NCBI GenBank assembly: GCA_023434855.1 | Contig: JAEYSJ010000167.1 | Location: forward strand, 1 to 28,790 | DNA: 28,790 bases | Origin: Bacillota bacterium | GTDB taxonomy: Bacteria > Bacillota_C > Negativicutes > JAEYSJ01 | Direction of reading: 5' to 3' | Shown here: positions 21,272-28,790 of the stretch, piece by piece | Position numbering within the stretch: the stretch's first letter is position 1 | How the letters are laid out: the number at the start of each line of letters is the position of its first letter | Made by a program: the position numbers and the translations under genes | Notes under the pieces: generated by a model | What the model was told of the DNA's origin: nothing | The model's input: the letters and a program-made list of their open reading frames with translations, nothing else | The model's database searches: none

Positions 21272-22498
21272 ATGCTAGACAAGCTGTCTGAATCCTTATC
21301 CATCTTGCACAACAAGGCTTTTAAATCCTTCTGGTGTGCCCGGATATCTACCGCCCTCGCCTATCAAATGTTATCCGTTGCCGTGGGCTGGCAAATTTAT
21401 GCTCTTACAAATAGCACATTTTATCTTGGACTTGTCGGCCTGATGCAATTTTTGCCTATGATTGCCCTCACCCTGATAGCCGGTCATACCGTCGACCACT
21501 ACGACCGCCGTTTAATCATCCGTTTTTGTCAGCTTATAGAAAGCACCGGCCTATTACTCCTGGCAATAGGCAGTTATGGCAACTGGTTGACGAAAGAGAA
21601 TATCCTGGCAATTGTATTCATAATCGGTGCCGCCCGTGCTTTTGAAGTACCCGCTATGCAGGCTTTGCTGCCCGGACTGGTAAATAGTGAACTTTTTCCC
21701 CGGGCCATTGCGCTGGCTTCTTCATCTAACCAGACTGCCACCATTATTGGACCGGCGCTGGGAGGTCTGCTGTACGCCTATAGTCCGACAGCCGTTTTTT
21801 CGCTGGTAAGTGTACTCTTTTTGTTATCCAGCCTGTTTATTTCCCTCATCAACGTTGATCTGACAGCGTCCCAACGCGAACCTTTCAGCATAAAATCCCT
21901 TTCTGCCGGAATTACCTTTATTCGCAGCAAACCGGCAATCCTGGGCGCCATATCCCTTGACCTGTTCGCAGTCTTACTCGGAGGAGCCACTGCTTTATTA
22001 CCTGTTTATGCCCGTGATATCTTGTTCATTGGCCCGAAAGGATTGGGGATGCTGCGTGCAGCACCCGCCGCAGGCGCATTACTGATGTCGGCATTTTTGG
22101 CGCATAACCCGCTGAAGAAGCGGGTTGGCCGGACCATGTTTGCTGCGGTAATCGTGTTTGGAATTGCTACCATCGTATTCGCCATATCGACATCATTTAT
22201 ATTGTCCTTAGCCGCCCTGATAGTGCTGGGGGCGTCAGATGTCATCAGCGTCGTTATCCGGTCATCATTGGTGCAGTTGCAAACTCCTGACGAGATGCGC
22301 GGCAGAGTAAGCGCAGTTAATGCGATGTTCATCGGCACCTCTAACCAGCTGGGCGAATTTGAATCAGGCTTAACCGCAGCCTGGTTTGGTGTTGTCCCTT
22401 CCGTGCTCCTCGGTGGCATTGGCACAATTATCGTAGCCGTAATCTGGATGCGCTCCTTCCCCGAACTTGCCCGGATTGAGGCCCTAAAGACTGATTAG
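21272..22498 (+). CDS. MFS exporter, EntS/MFS_3-like
   Basis: The 408-aa protein has about 12 membrane segments and resembles the EntS-type major facilitator group (MFS_3): FKSFWCARISTALAYQMLSV at the start, motif A-like GHTVDHYDRRLIIRFCQ, AARAFEVPAMQALLPGLV, and RSSLVQLQTPDEMRGRVSAV, a motif typical of this group. Members export siderophores, drugs or sugars; substrate unknown here. The frame opens at 21230, but the ATG at 21272 follows AAGGAG by seven bases. It lies 144 bases after nudC and ends at the terminator at 22666. It may be regulated with the LysR gene upstream. Confidence 0.9.
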   Translation: MLDKLSESLSILHNKAFKSFWCARISTALAYQMLSVAVGWQIYALTNSTFYLGLVGLMQFLPMIALTLIAGHTVDHYDRRLIIRFCQLIESTGLLLLAIGSYGNWLTKENILAIVFIIGAARAFEVPAMQALLPGLVNSELFPRAIALASSSNQTATIIGPALGGLLYAYSPTAVFSLVSVLFLLSSLFISLINVDLTASQREPFSIKSLSAGITFIRSKPAILGAISLDLFAVLLGGATALLPVYARDILFIGPKGLGMLRAAPAAGALLMSAFLAHNPLKKRVGRTMFAAVIVFGIATIVFAISTSFILSLAALIVLGASDVISVVIRSSLVQLQTPDEMRGRVSAVNAMFIGTSNQLGEFESGLTAAWFGVVPSVLLGGIGTIIVAVIWMRSFPELARIEALKTD

Positions 22499-22665
22499 CC
22501 GATTTCATTTCCTATATCATCAATTTTTTTCTGGCAGACAATGCATTACCTGCTTCATTTAGTATAGAAGATTTTCTGTTAGATTTGGAAACTTTCCTTT
22601 TAGCACTGAAGAGTAAGGTTCTAGCAAAAATAATATCTTTTTCCCGTTTATGCGCATTCTAATTT

Positions 22666-22702
22666 GAAAGGCTGCATTCCGATTAACGGAATACAGCCTT
22701 TC
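22666..22702. terminator. Shared terminator between convergent MFS and TSUP genes
   Basis: GAAAGGCTGCATTCCG (22666-22681) pairs with CGGAATACAGCCTTTC (22687-22702) with one mismatch. It lies between two convergent genes and should serve both. The rest of 22499-22759 shows nothing. Confidence 0.7.
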
Positions 22703-22759
22703 ATGAGTTTATTTTCGTTAGCCTGCAGATAGCCAATTCTTAGTACCTTTCCCGAAAAG

Positions 22760-23509
22760 TCATAAAGTCTTACACAATAGGAAAATAAACAGAATTACCA
22801 AGGACACGACCAGCCAGTTTTTAACCATTTTTGTACCACGTCGTAACACCAGTTTACTGCCGATATAATTTCCGGCCATATTGGCAATGGCCAAAAGCAA
22901 AGCTAGCGCTATTACCACTCTGCCATTCAGTAAAAAAACCGCCGAGGAGGTGATACACGATATTACTGTAAAAGGCTTGGCTGTTGCTGAAGCCTTTACA
23001 AGGTCCAGCCCGGTAAAAAAATACAAAGCCAAGATGAGAAAGCTGCTGCTGCCTGGACCGAAAAAACCATCATAAAATCCTGACGCAAAACAAATTACCG
23101 GGATTTTTATCGCCAGCATTTTAGGCGGCATGTCATTATCATCTTTGCTTTTTCGGGGAATAACGGTTGCCAGAAGCGCCAGCGGCAGCAGAAACAGGAT
23201 AATTTTCCCCACAGTCTCATTAGAAAATAAGAGAATGACCTTGGAACCTAATAACCCGCCCAGCAGCGAAAATACAATTCCCCTGCCAACTATTTCCCAG
23301 CTTACTTTTTTGTTTATGACAAAATTGATAAAAGAACCAAAAAGTCCGAGGGTTGCCGTAAATTTATTGGTTCCCAGGGCCATTTGCGGCGGCAGCCCGG
23401 AAAATAGAAGAGCCGGCAGCAGCAACAGACCACCGCCGCCGGCAATGCTGTCCAGAAAACCGGCCACAAAAGATGTGGACAGTAAAAATACAGTGATTGT
23501 TGCAGTCAT
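22760..23509 (-). CDS. TSUP (TauE/SafE) family membrane permease
   Basis: The 249-aa protein has about eight membrane segments in two repeats, each with the family's glycine-rich motif: FVAGFLDSIAGGGGLLLLPA near the N-terminus and FASGFYDGFFGPGSSSFLIL in the second half. It also has the block MALGTNKFTATLG and the later SATAKPFTVISC. TSUP proteins move sulfur-containing or organic anions (sulfite, sulfoacetate, taurine breakdown products) across the cytoplasmic membrane, usually outward; the substrate here is not determined. The ATG at 23509 has GAGGT seven bases before it and is preferred to 23533. It is divergent from the aminotransferase. Confidence 0.92.
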   Translation of the reverse strand: MTATITVFLLSTSFVAGFLDSIAGGGGLLLLPALLFSGLPPQMALGTNKFTATLGLFGSFINFVINKKVSWEIVGRGIVFSLLGGLLGSKVILLFSNETVGKIILFLLPLALLATVIPRKSKDDNDMPPKMLAIKIPVICFASGFYDGFFGPGSSSFLILALYFFTGLDLVKASATAKPFTVISCITSSAVFLLNGRVVIALALLLAIANMAGNYIGSKLVLRRGTKMVKNWLVVSLVILFIFLLCKTL

Positions 23510-23595
23510 TAAAATTACCTCGATAGTATTCAAAACGTATGCAATAAGAAAATTCCTCTTACGATTCAGTATACTACAATATTTTGCAATTGTCG

Positions 23596-23622
23596 CCCGG
23601 AAGAATCCGGGTGTGCTTTTTT
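23596..23622 (+). terminator. Orphan terminator-like hairpin in the divergent promoter region
   Basis: CCCGG-AAGAAT-CCGGG (23596-23611) is followed after five bases by six T. No plus-strand gene precedes it, so it may end a short leader or block antisense transcription. Confidence 0.4.
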
Positions 23623-23698
23623 CAACATGTATCTTCCCGGAAACTACCGGTAACGGTTCATGTATTTTGAATACCTGGTTTTCTGCCTGTATAATCTA

Positions 23699-23728
23699 TT
23701 GTCCGGAATTTTATAAATCTTATATAAT
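23699..23728 (+). promoter_or_regulatory. Sigma-A promoter of the aminotransferase gene
   Basis: TTGTCC (23699-23704), 18-bp spacer, TATAAT (23723-23728), about 28 bases before the start codon. Confidence 0.65.
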
Positions 23729-23756
23729 GATAGCGAGTGAAAAGGAGTGGTGTATT

Positions 23757-25082
23757 ATGACTGAGCTGAAAAAAATGGATGATTTGGTGCTGCAGGAACA
23801 CTATTCCACCTTAGTCCGCAGCTATAAAAAATATCTGACGCAAAAGCTTAAACTGGATATGTCGCGGGGCATCCCATGTCCGGATCAACTGGACCTTTCT
23901 GCCGGACTTATTCATTGTCTGGGCGAAAAGGATTACAAAGCGGCAAACGGTACGGATTGCCGGAATTATGGCGTTATGGACGGTATCCCGGAAGCCAGGG
24001 AGCTTTTTGCCCAGGTCCTGGAAACAAATTCACAGCAAGTGATTGTCGGGGGAAATTCCAGCCTGACTCTAATGCATGATCTAATTGCCCGGGCTTTGTT
24101 CCACGGATTACCGGACAGCAACGCCCCCTGGGGAAAACTGCCCCTAGTCAGATTTCTCTGTCCGTGCCCCGGATATGACCGGCATTTTGCTATTTGCGAA
24201 TACTTCGGCATTGAAATGATTCCTGTTAACTATCAACAGGACGGCCCGGATATGGCCCAGGTGGAACAACTGGCAGCCGCCGATTCAGCTATTAAAGGCA
24301 TCTGGTGTGTACCAAAACACAGTAATCCCACTGGCATTACCTACTCTGATGCAGTGGTAAAACGGCTGGCAGCACTTCCTGCCAAAGCGCCGGATTTCCG
24401 GATTTTCTGGGATAATGCTTACACTGTACACCATTTGACCGACAACCCGCCACATTTGCTGAATATCCTGGACGAATGTAAAAAATCCGGCCATCCGGAT
24501 CGCGTTTTTATGTTTTGTTCCACTTCCAAAATCAGCTTTGCCGGTGGCGGCCTTGCAGCAGTAGCCAGCAGTGAGACAAATATAAACTGGCTGAAAAAGC
24601 AAATCAGCATTCAAACAATCGGACCTGACAAAATAAACCAACTGCGCCATGTCCGCTTCTTCAGAAATCTTGCCGGCATCGAAGCCCACATGCAGCGGCA
24701 TGCAGCTATCATCAAACCGAAATTTGCTTTGGTGCAGGAAATTCTGGCAGCCAACTTAGGAGGTAAAGGCCTTGCCTCCTGGAGCAATCCGGCAGGGGGA
24801 TACTTTATCAGTATTGACACATTGCCCGGATGCGCCCGGAAAGTTGTTGCCAAAACTGCCGCCGCCGGAGTCGTGCTTACACCGGCCGGAGCGACCTATC
24901 CTTACGGCAAGGACCCGGAAGATAAAAACATTCGGCTCGCTCCGACATTCCCGTCATTGCCGGAGTTAAAGCAAGCCATGGAATTATTTGTCCTTTGCAT
25001 TATGATAGTTAGCGTAGAACAAGAATTGGAAAGAAGAGGGCTGATTCCCGTCTCTAAATTTCGACATAATAAAAAACCGTAA
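23757..25082 (+). CDS. PLP-dependent aminotransferase, MocR-type aspartate aminotransferase family
   Basis: The 441-aa enzyme belongs to the fold-type I group annotated as putative aspartate aminotransferase (Aminotran_MocR-like), without a DNA-binding domain. It has LDMSRGIPCPDQLDLSAGL at the start, RNYGVMDGIPEARELFAQVL, the NPTG motif at 190-193 (KHSNPTGITYS), the PLP-contact FWDNAYTVHHL (Asp219, Tyr222) and the Schiff-base Lys258 in STSKISFAGGG. The C-terminal APTFPSLPELKQAMELFVLC is typical. The frame is open back to 23130, but that region is antisense to the TSUP permease; the ATG at 23757 has AAAGGAG and a promoter just upstream. The amino donor is probably aspartate or glutamate by family. 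Confidence 0.93.
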   Translation: MTELKKMDDLVLQEHYSTLVRSYKKYLTQKLKLDMSRGIPCPDQLDLSAGLIHCLGEKDYKAANGTDCRNYGVMDGIPEARELFAQVLETNSQQVIVGGNSSLTLMHDLIARALFHGLPDSNAPWGKLPLVRFLCPCPGYDRHFAICEYFGIEMIPVNYQQDGPDMAQVEQLAAADSAIKGIWCVPKHSNPTGITYSDAVVKRLAALPAKAPDFRIFWDNAYTVHHLTDNPPHLLNILDECKKSGHPDRVFMFCSTSKISFAGGGLAAVASSETNINWLKKQISIQTIGPDKINQLRHVRFFRNLAGIEAHMQRHAAIIKPKFALVQEILAANLGGKGLASWSNPAGGYFISIDTLPGCARKVVAKTAAAGVVLTPAGATYPYGKDPEDKNIRLAPTFPSLPELKQAMELFVLCIMIVSVEQELERRGLIPVSKFRHNKKP

Positions 25083-25146
25083 ACGCCCAATTCTGGAGGA
25101 AGTAAGAGTGATCATTCTAGTATAACCCGGTACCATCATGACAAAC

Positions 25147-25170
25147 GACTTGCCTGAGTTGGCATAAGTC
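25147..25170. other. Hairpin downstream of the aminotransferase
   Basis: GACTTGCC and GGC-AT-AAGTC form a stem with a two-base bulge. No U-run follows, so termination is uncertain. The gap 25083-25375 otherwise holds only the MCP promoter and an ACCCTAGGGT palindrome near 25200. Confidence 0.3.
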
Positions 25171-25314
25171 AATTATAACAACGCAAGCCTGAAGCCCCCA
25201 CCCTAGGGTAGTTTTGCCTGTAGTTTTTATTTTTGCGGATATCGCCTCCATACTGCTAATAAGTTTTGCGAATTTTGAAGAAATTCTCAAATTGCGGCAA
25301 AAATATGCAGGTTT

Positions 25315-25343
25315 TTGTCAATCAAGGTAGAATATTGTAGATA
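25315..25343 (+). promoter_or_regulatory. Probable promoter of the chemoreceptor gene
   Basis: TTGTCA (25315-25320), 17-bp spacer, TAGATA (25338-25343), about 33 bases before the ATG. No sigma-28 (flagellar) consensus is evident. Confidence 0.5.
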
Positions 25344-25375
25344 CAGCAATTACAATTCAGGCGGGGGGAATATTC

Positions 25376-27100
25376 ATGAAAATGTCAGTTGGCAATAAAA
25401 TTATTTTGGCATTTGCTGTTCTGGTTGCACTTATCGTAATATTAGGGATAACCTGCTTTATTGCACTTGATACAACCAAGGCCAGTATCACTCAGCTTCA
25501 AGCCGCCAAGCAGCGCAGTGAGCTGCTGGCAACCACTGCGCTGGCGCAAAAGAGTGCGCTTGCGGCTGTCCGTGGTGCACTCTTTTATGGTACAGATACC
25601 CATTTCCAACAGGCGGAACAAAGCTATAATGATGCGGTAAATTTTTTGACAAAACTATCTGCGTTGATGCCTGCTGAGAAGAAAACCGACATGGATAAGC
25701 TCCTTGCAGCAGTAACTAGACAAAGAGATGTGACCATTAATCAAACCTTGCCAACTCTCAGAGCAATAGCAAAAGAAACCGCTGCAGGCAATGTCGAAGC
25801 GGTTCAAGCTCTCCGCGAACGAATAAATAAAATTAATGCTGAAATGATCCCCCTTTCAGGTGAAATAGCAAAAACGATGGATGACATTAAAGCTTATAAC
25901 GACCTGCAGGACGAGACCAATATTAAGGCAGCCATTGCGGCTGCCAATAGGACAACAATGATTACCATTGTCCTTATTATCGTCTCACTGGTTACCGCTA
26001 TTGTACTAGCGGTTCTGATTACCAGAAATATTCGCGGCCCGCTTTCAACAATCATTGCCGGAACCAATAAATTTGCGGCCGGTGACTGGCGTACCCCGCT
26101 GGAAATTAAGACGAAAGATGAATTTGCCGAAATGGCTGATGCCCTTAATTCTATGAGGAATAATACGATAACGCTGATCCGGCAAATCCATGCTTCCGTT
26201 GAACAGGTTGCCGCATCTTCCGAACAATTGACCGCAAGTGCCGAGCAGTCTGCGCAAGCTGCAAATCAAGTGGCAGGCTCTATTTCCGAAGTTGCCACAG
26301 GAATGGCAACGCAAGTTCAAACGGCAGAAGGAACAACAAATATCGTTGAACGGATTTCGGCAAGTATTGAGGAAATTGCCACTACGGCAGGCGGCGTTGC
26401 CACTACGGCGGCAAAAACCTCCGAAGCTTCGCATGATGGCCGCAAGGGAGCAGAACAAGTAATTCGACAAATGGCAAACATTGAAAAGTCGGTAGGCGAA
26501 TCGGCCCAGATTGTCACCAAGCTTGGCCAGCGATCCCAGCAAATTGGCCAAATAGTGGATACAATCGCCGGAATAGCAGGACAAACCAACCTGCTGGCAC
26601 TCAATGCCGCCATTGAAGCCGCCCGGGCCGGTGAACAGGGACGTGGTTTTGCGGTTGTCGCCGAAGAGGTGCGCAAGCTGGCTGAGCAATCCGAAGAAGC
26701 AGCTAAGCAAATTACTGATTTAATCAAGGAAATCCAGGCGGATACGGATAAATCGGTGGCGGCTATGGCTGAGGGAACCAGGGAAGTAAAGCAGGGAACC
26801 GCTGTCGTCAATGCTTCAAGTGAAGGATTTGAGAAGATCAATACTCTCATTGATGAAGTTTCAGCTAATGTGAAGGGTATTTCGGATTCCATCCAGCAGA
26901 TTGCCGGCAGCAGCCAAGAGATCGTTGCTTCGGTGAATAATCTTGAAGAAATTAGCAAGACGGCCGCCGACCACTCCGCAACGGTTTCCGCTGCCACGGA
27001 AGAACAATCAGCTTCAATGCAGGAAATTGCCTCTTCAAGCCAGTCATTGGCCAGACTGGCTGAAGAATTACGTGAAACTGTTGCCTTGTTCAAGATATAG
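25376..27100 (+). CDS. Methyl-accepting chemotaxis protein
   Basis: The 574-aa chemoreceptor has a first membrane span (about 7-30), an extracytoplasmic helical sensor domain of the four-helix-bundle type (about 31-190, [20 protein letters not shown] onward), a second span (about 193-216), a HAMP domain (about 217-270, [20 protein letters not shown] ... [10 protein letters not shown]) and a long signalling coiled coil. The hairpin tip that binds CheA and CheW is intact ([20 protein letters not shown] then [20 protein letters not shown], about 395-435). Glu/Gln pairs suited to methylation flank it. There is no C-terminal CheR-binding pentapeptide. The ligand is unknown. GGGGGG precedes the ATG, and the gene ends in a strong terminator. 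Confidence 0.96.
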   Translation: MKMSVGNKIILAFAVLVALIVILGITCFIALDTTKASITQLQAAKQRSELLATTALAQKSALAAVRGALFYGTDTHFQQAEQSYNDAVNFLTKLSALMPAEKKTDMDKLLAAVTRQRDVTINQTLPTLRAIAKETAAGNVEAVQALRERINKINAEMIPLSGEIAKTMDDIKAYNDLQDETNIKAAIAAANRTTMITIVLIIVSLVTAIVLAVLITRNIRGPLSTIIAGTNKFAAGDWRTPLEIKTKDEFAEMADALNSMRNNTITLIRQIHASVEQVAASSEQLTASAEQSAQAANQVAGSISEVATGMATQVQTAEGTTNIVERISASIEEIATTAGGVATTAAKTSEASHDGRKGAEQVIRQMANIEKSVGESAQIVTKLGQRSQQIGQIVDTIAGIAGQTNLLALNAAIEAARAGEQGRGFAVVAEEVRKLAEQSEEAAKQITDLIKEIQADTDKSVAAMAEGTREVKQGTAVVNASSEGFEKINTLIDEVSANVKGISDSIQQIAGSSQEIVASVNNLEEISKTAADHSATVSAATEEQSASMQEIASSSQSLARLAEELRETVALFKI

Positions 27101-27116
27101 AATACGATATTGAGTC

Positions 27117-27155
27117 ACAAAGACCGGATTCTTCTTAGAATCCGGTCTTTGTCGT
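27117..27155 (+). terminator. Terminator of the chemoreceptor gene
   Basis: ACAAAGACCGGATTC (27117-27131) and its exact complement (27138-27152) form a 15-bp stem 17 bases after the stop codon. Confidence 0.88.
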
Positions 27156-27184
27156 TTATAACAGTCCCCCGTATTTTACCATAA

Positions 27185-27373
27185 TTAGTGTTTTCTTTCC
27201 GACAGTAGAGCTCCACCTATACCGATATTATCTGGATCATTTTCTTTGATAATAACAACAAAAGCCTGTTCCGGGATCTTGGTAACAGCACTGGCTTCTT
27301 TCGTAAATCTTTCTACTAAATCCTTTTTCTGTTCTTTGCTAAGTTTTGAAACTTCCAATGTAATAATTGGCAT
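27185..27373 (-). CDS. 4-oxalocrotonate tautomerase family protein
   Basis: The 62-aa protein has the size of a 4-OT subunit and starts M-P-I-I-T-L-E-V, leaving the catalytic N-terminal Pro after Met removal. The sequence SKEQKKDLVERFTKEASAVT and the end of the second strand (FVVIIKENDPDNIGIGGALL) match the family. Such proteins are hexamers that tautomerise enol/keto acids or perform other promiscuous reactions; the physiological substrate is not evident. AGGAGGG precedes the ATG. It stands alone, antisense between the chemoreceptor and flagellar genes. Confidence 0.9.
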   Translation of the reverse strand: MPIITLEVSKLSKEQKKDLVERFTKEASAVTKIPEQAFVVIIKENDPDNIGIGGALLSERKH

Positions 27374-27473
27374 AAGACTTCCCTCCTATACTTATTACTA
27401 TTATTTTAATACCAAATTTCCTAATTAAACAGGTTAATAATGTAATTTCCAATAGTTCAGTAATTATATTACC

Positions 27474-27514
27474 AAAAAGGCTGGCCTGATATGTTATCAG
27501 GTCAGCCTTTTTTT
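27474..27514. terminator. Orphan bidirectional terminator upstream of flgD
   Basis: AAAAAGGCTGGCCTGAT (27474-27490) pairs with ATCAGGTCAGCCTTTTT (27496-27512) with one wobble; seven T follow on the plus strand. It lies upstream of both neighbouring genes (tautomerase, minus; flgD, plus), so it ends some transcript not accounted for by an annotated gene. Confidence 0.75.
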
Positions 27515-27594
27515 CTGTTCCGACAAAAAAATATTTTTTTTTTATTTTCTAAACAAAAACGAAATATATATTTCCGAACATACCATAAGAGATA

Positions 27595-27700
27595 CTTCCC
27601 CGGCAAAACTCATTTTCAGGGGTGATGCCGTGGAAGAACTCGGTTTTGCTAAGTTGGCAACCCAAAGCAGCAGAACATAAAACGCCATTATTCTGGGTAA
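27595..27700 (+). other. Potentially structured leader of the flgD operon
   Basis: The 260-base gap before flgD has no gene. Stems CTTCC/GGAAG (27595-27599, 27632-27636) and CGGCA/TGCCG (27601-27605, 27626-27630) compete with GCAAAAC/GTTTTGC (27603-27609, 27643-27649). This could be regulatory; it does not match GEMM-I, because the ACGCAAA and GAAA blocks are absent. Confidence 0.35.
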
Positions 27701-27777
27701 TATGCTAAATCAATCCGTAAATTCAGACGTAGACAAAAAAGTCACGTCCAGTTTCCCATTAATAAGGAGGAATAAAA

Positions 27778-28206
27778 ATGAGCACAAGTTCAGTATCAAG
27801 TACCAGTAACAACTTTTTTGTCAGTTCGAGCAGCACCTCAACAACTAACAGCAGTATCGACTTTGATTCATTTCTTAAAATATTATCTGCAGAACTGAAG
27901 TATCAGGATCCCTCTGACCCGGTCAGCAACACCGAGTATGTATCCCAGATGGCCCAACTCAGCTCCTTGTCACAGTTGGAGAACGTCTATGCCGCGTCAA
28001 GCAACAGTGCCGCTTTCGGCATGATCGGCAAGGAAGTAGCGTATCAAACGACCGATTCATCAGGCAAAACAACCGATGCCAGCGGGACGGTTAAATCAGT
28101 ATTCACCTCCAACGGCACCACCTATCTTAATGTTGATGGGACAGCAGTACCACTTAAGAACATAGTGGAGGTTGCCGACAGCTCCAGCAGCACCACTTCA
28201 ACCTGA
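27778..28206 (+). CDS. flgD: Flagellar hook capping protein FlgD (short form)
   Basis: The 142-aa protein has the conserved N-terminal FlgD domain: after a Ser/Thr/Asn-rich leader (1-26) comes FDSFLKILSAELKYQDPSDP and VSNTEYVSQMAQLSSLSQLE, the hallmark of the family. The C-terminal FLG-Ig and tudor-like domains of E. coli FlgD are missing, as in many Firmicutes. FlgD caps the growing hook and is needed for FlgE assembly; it is exported by the flagellar type III apparatus. AAGGAGG lies before the ATG. The hook gene follows after 98 bases on the same strand. Confidence 0.93.
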   Translation: MSTSSVSSTSNNFFVSSSSTSTTNSSIDFDSFLKILSAELKYQDPSDPVSNTEYVSQMAQLSSLSQLENVYAASSNSAAFGMIGKEVAYQTTDSSGKTTDASGTVKSVFTSNGTTYLNVDGTAVPLKNIVEVADSSSSTTST

Positions 28207-28304
28207 TAAGGAACTGAAAGATAAGCGATATGTCCCAATAACCCCGCATGGGGAATGCCTGTTACGACAGACAGAAAAATAATATTCAGGAGGTAATTTC
28301 AACT

Positions 28305-28790
28305 ATGATGTCCGCATTATTCTCGGCCGTGTCGGGTCTAAAATCCGAACAGACCGCCCTTGATGTCATCTCCAACAATATCGCGAATGTCAATACCACC
28401 GGTTACAAGGCGTCGCGAGTCAGTTTCAGCGATCTACTAAGTCAGACCCTCAGCGGCGCTTCCAGCGGTACTTCAACCAGAGGTAGCACCAACGCTAAGC
28501 AGGTCGGTCTTGGTACCAGTATTGCCAGTACCACCCTCAACATGACGGTAGGCAGCACCACCTCCACCGGCGTCGACACCGACGTGGCCATTTCCGGTAG
28601 CGGTTTTCTTGTCGTGACAGGTGGCTCAGAGGGCAAATATCAATACACCCGTGAAGGCGATCTCACCATTGATGATGATGGCAACCTGACCGTAAACGGC
28701 TATAAAGTCTGCGGCTGGGAGCAATATACCACTGATGCCGACGGCGACTATGTTTACAGCAGTTCCTCAGATGTTGAGCCTATTAATGTT
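28305..28790 (+). CDS. flgE: Flagellar hook protein FlgE, 3' end outside window
   Basis: The first 162 residues are visible. The N-terminal rod/hook signature LFSAVSGLKSEQTALDVISN followed by NIANVNTTGYKASRVSFSDL is complete; then come a Ser/Thr/Gly-rich region and GFLVVTGGSEGKYQYTREGD with the FlgE/F/G block ending LTVNGYKVCGWEQY. Hook position after flgD and the QTLSGAS stretch favour FlgE over FlgG or FlgF. AGGAGG lies 11 bases before the first of two adjacent ATGs (28305, 28308). The protein is exported through the flagellar apparatus and polymerises into the hook. The frame is open to the end of the window. Confidence 0.92.
   Translation, partial: MMSALFSAVSGLKSEQTALDVISNNIANVNTTGYKASRVSFSDLLSQTLSGASSGTSTRGSTNAKQVGLGTSIASTTLNMTVGSTTSTGVDTDVAISGSGFLVVTGGSEGKYQYTREGDLTIDDDGNLTVNGYKVCGWEQYTTDADGDYVYSSSSDVEPINV

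Noticed and set aside
23130..23756. In-frame extension that would add 209 residues to the aminotransferase
   Set aside because: It is antisense to the TSUP permease, passes through the promoter, and the ATG at 23757 has a proper ribosome site and family-typical N-terminus.
26045..27093. Long antisense frames within the chemoreceptor gene
   Set aside because: They mirror the codon bias of the coiled-coil gene, have no ribosome sites and encode low-complexity Ser/Ala or Gly/Cys strings.
1..28790. CRISPR array, tRNA, rRNA, prophage or insertion-sequence transposase
   Set aside because: No regularly spaced repeats, cloverleaf sequences, ribosomal RNA motifs or transposase/integrase frames were seen.

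Overview
The window looks like chromosomal DNA of a Negativicutes bacterium (a diderm Firmicute of the Sporomusa/Pelosinus type). The main clue is the major outer-membrane protein at 8343-9626: a signal peptide, one SLH domain, a coiled coil and a beta-barrel ending in Phe, the OmpM-like porin plan typical of that class. Firmicute-type genes (LytR-CpsA-Psr protein, D-Ala-D-Ala ligase), strong GGAGG ribosome binding sites, sigma-54 control and flagellar/chemotaxis genes fit this. The species assignment is inference.

Layout. 1-2030: 5' part of an LCP cell-wall gene (minus), a 64-aa orphan gene with its own promoter and terminator, and, divergently, a cyclic-di-GMP-I riboswitch with intrinsic terminator ahead of a 72-aa gene. 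2174-5756: a sigma-54 activator (AcoR-like) facing an iron-containing alcohol dehydrogenase that has a clear -24/-12 promoter and two matching upstream dyads; a relic of a porin C-terminus lies between them. 5779-10581 (all minus): Zn-ribbon NUDIX hydrolase, Ddl, a CxxC protein of unknown function, the SLH porin with a long structured leader, and a TrmO-like protein. 10672-18938 (all minus): 14-TM MFS exporter, unknown 136-aa protein, GNAT, three-gene ABC-2 exporter, second GNAT, AraC/effector-domain regulator with an in-frame TGA at its natural N-terminus, a deleted GNAT pseudogene and a third GNAT. 19139-22498 (plus): palindromic MITE-like repeat, LysR regulator, NudC and an MFS exporter. 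22760-25082: divergent TSUP (TauE-like) permease and a PLP aminotransferase. 25376-28790: methyl-accepting chemotaxis protein, a minus-strand 4-OT tautomerase, then flgD and the start of flgE.

How the parts work together. The clearest circuit is activator plus sigma-54 promoter plus alcohol dehydrogenase. The flagellar genes, the chemoreceptor and the c-di-GMP riboswitch point to a motility theme at both ends of the window. The middle is a patchwork of transporters, small acetyltransferases and one-component regulators. I found no rRNA, tRNA, CRISPR array, transposase or phage genes. The most unusual items are the small riboswitch-controlled gene, the porin leader RNA, the porin relic beside the alcohol dehydrogenase promoter, the nonsense codon in the AraC-family gene and several uncharacterised palindromic elements. 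No complete new multi-gene system is evident.
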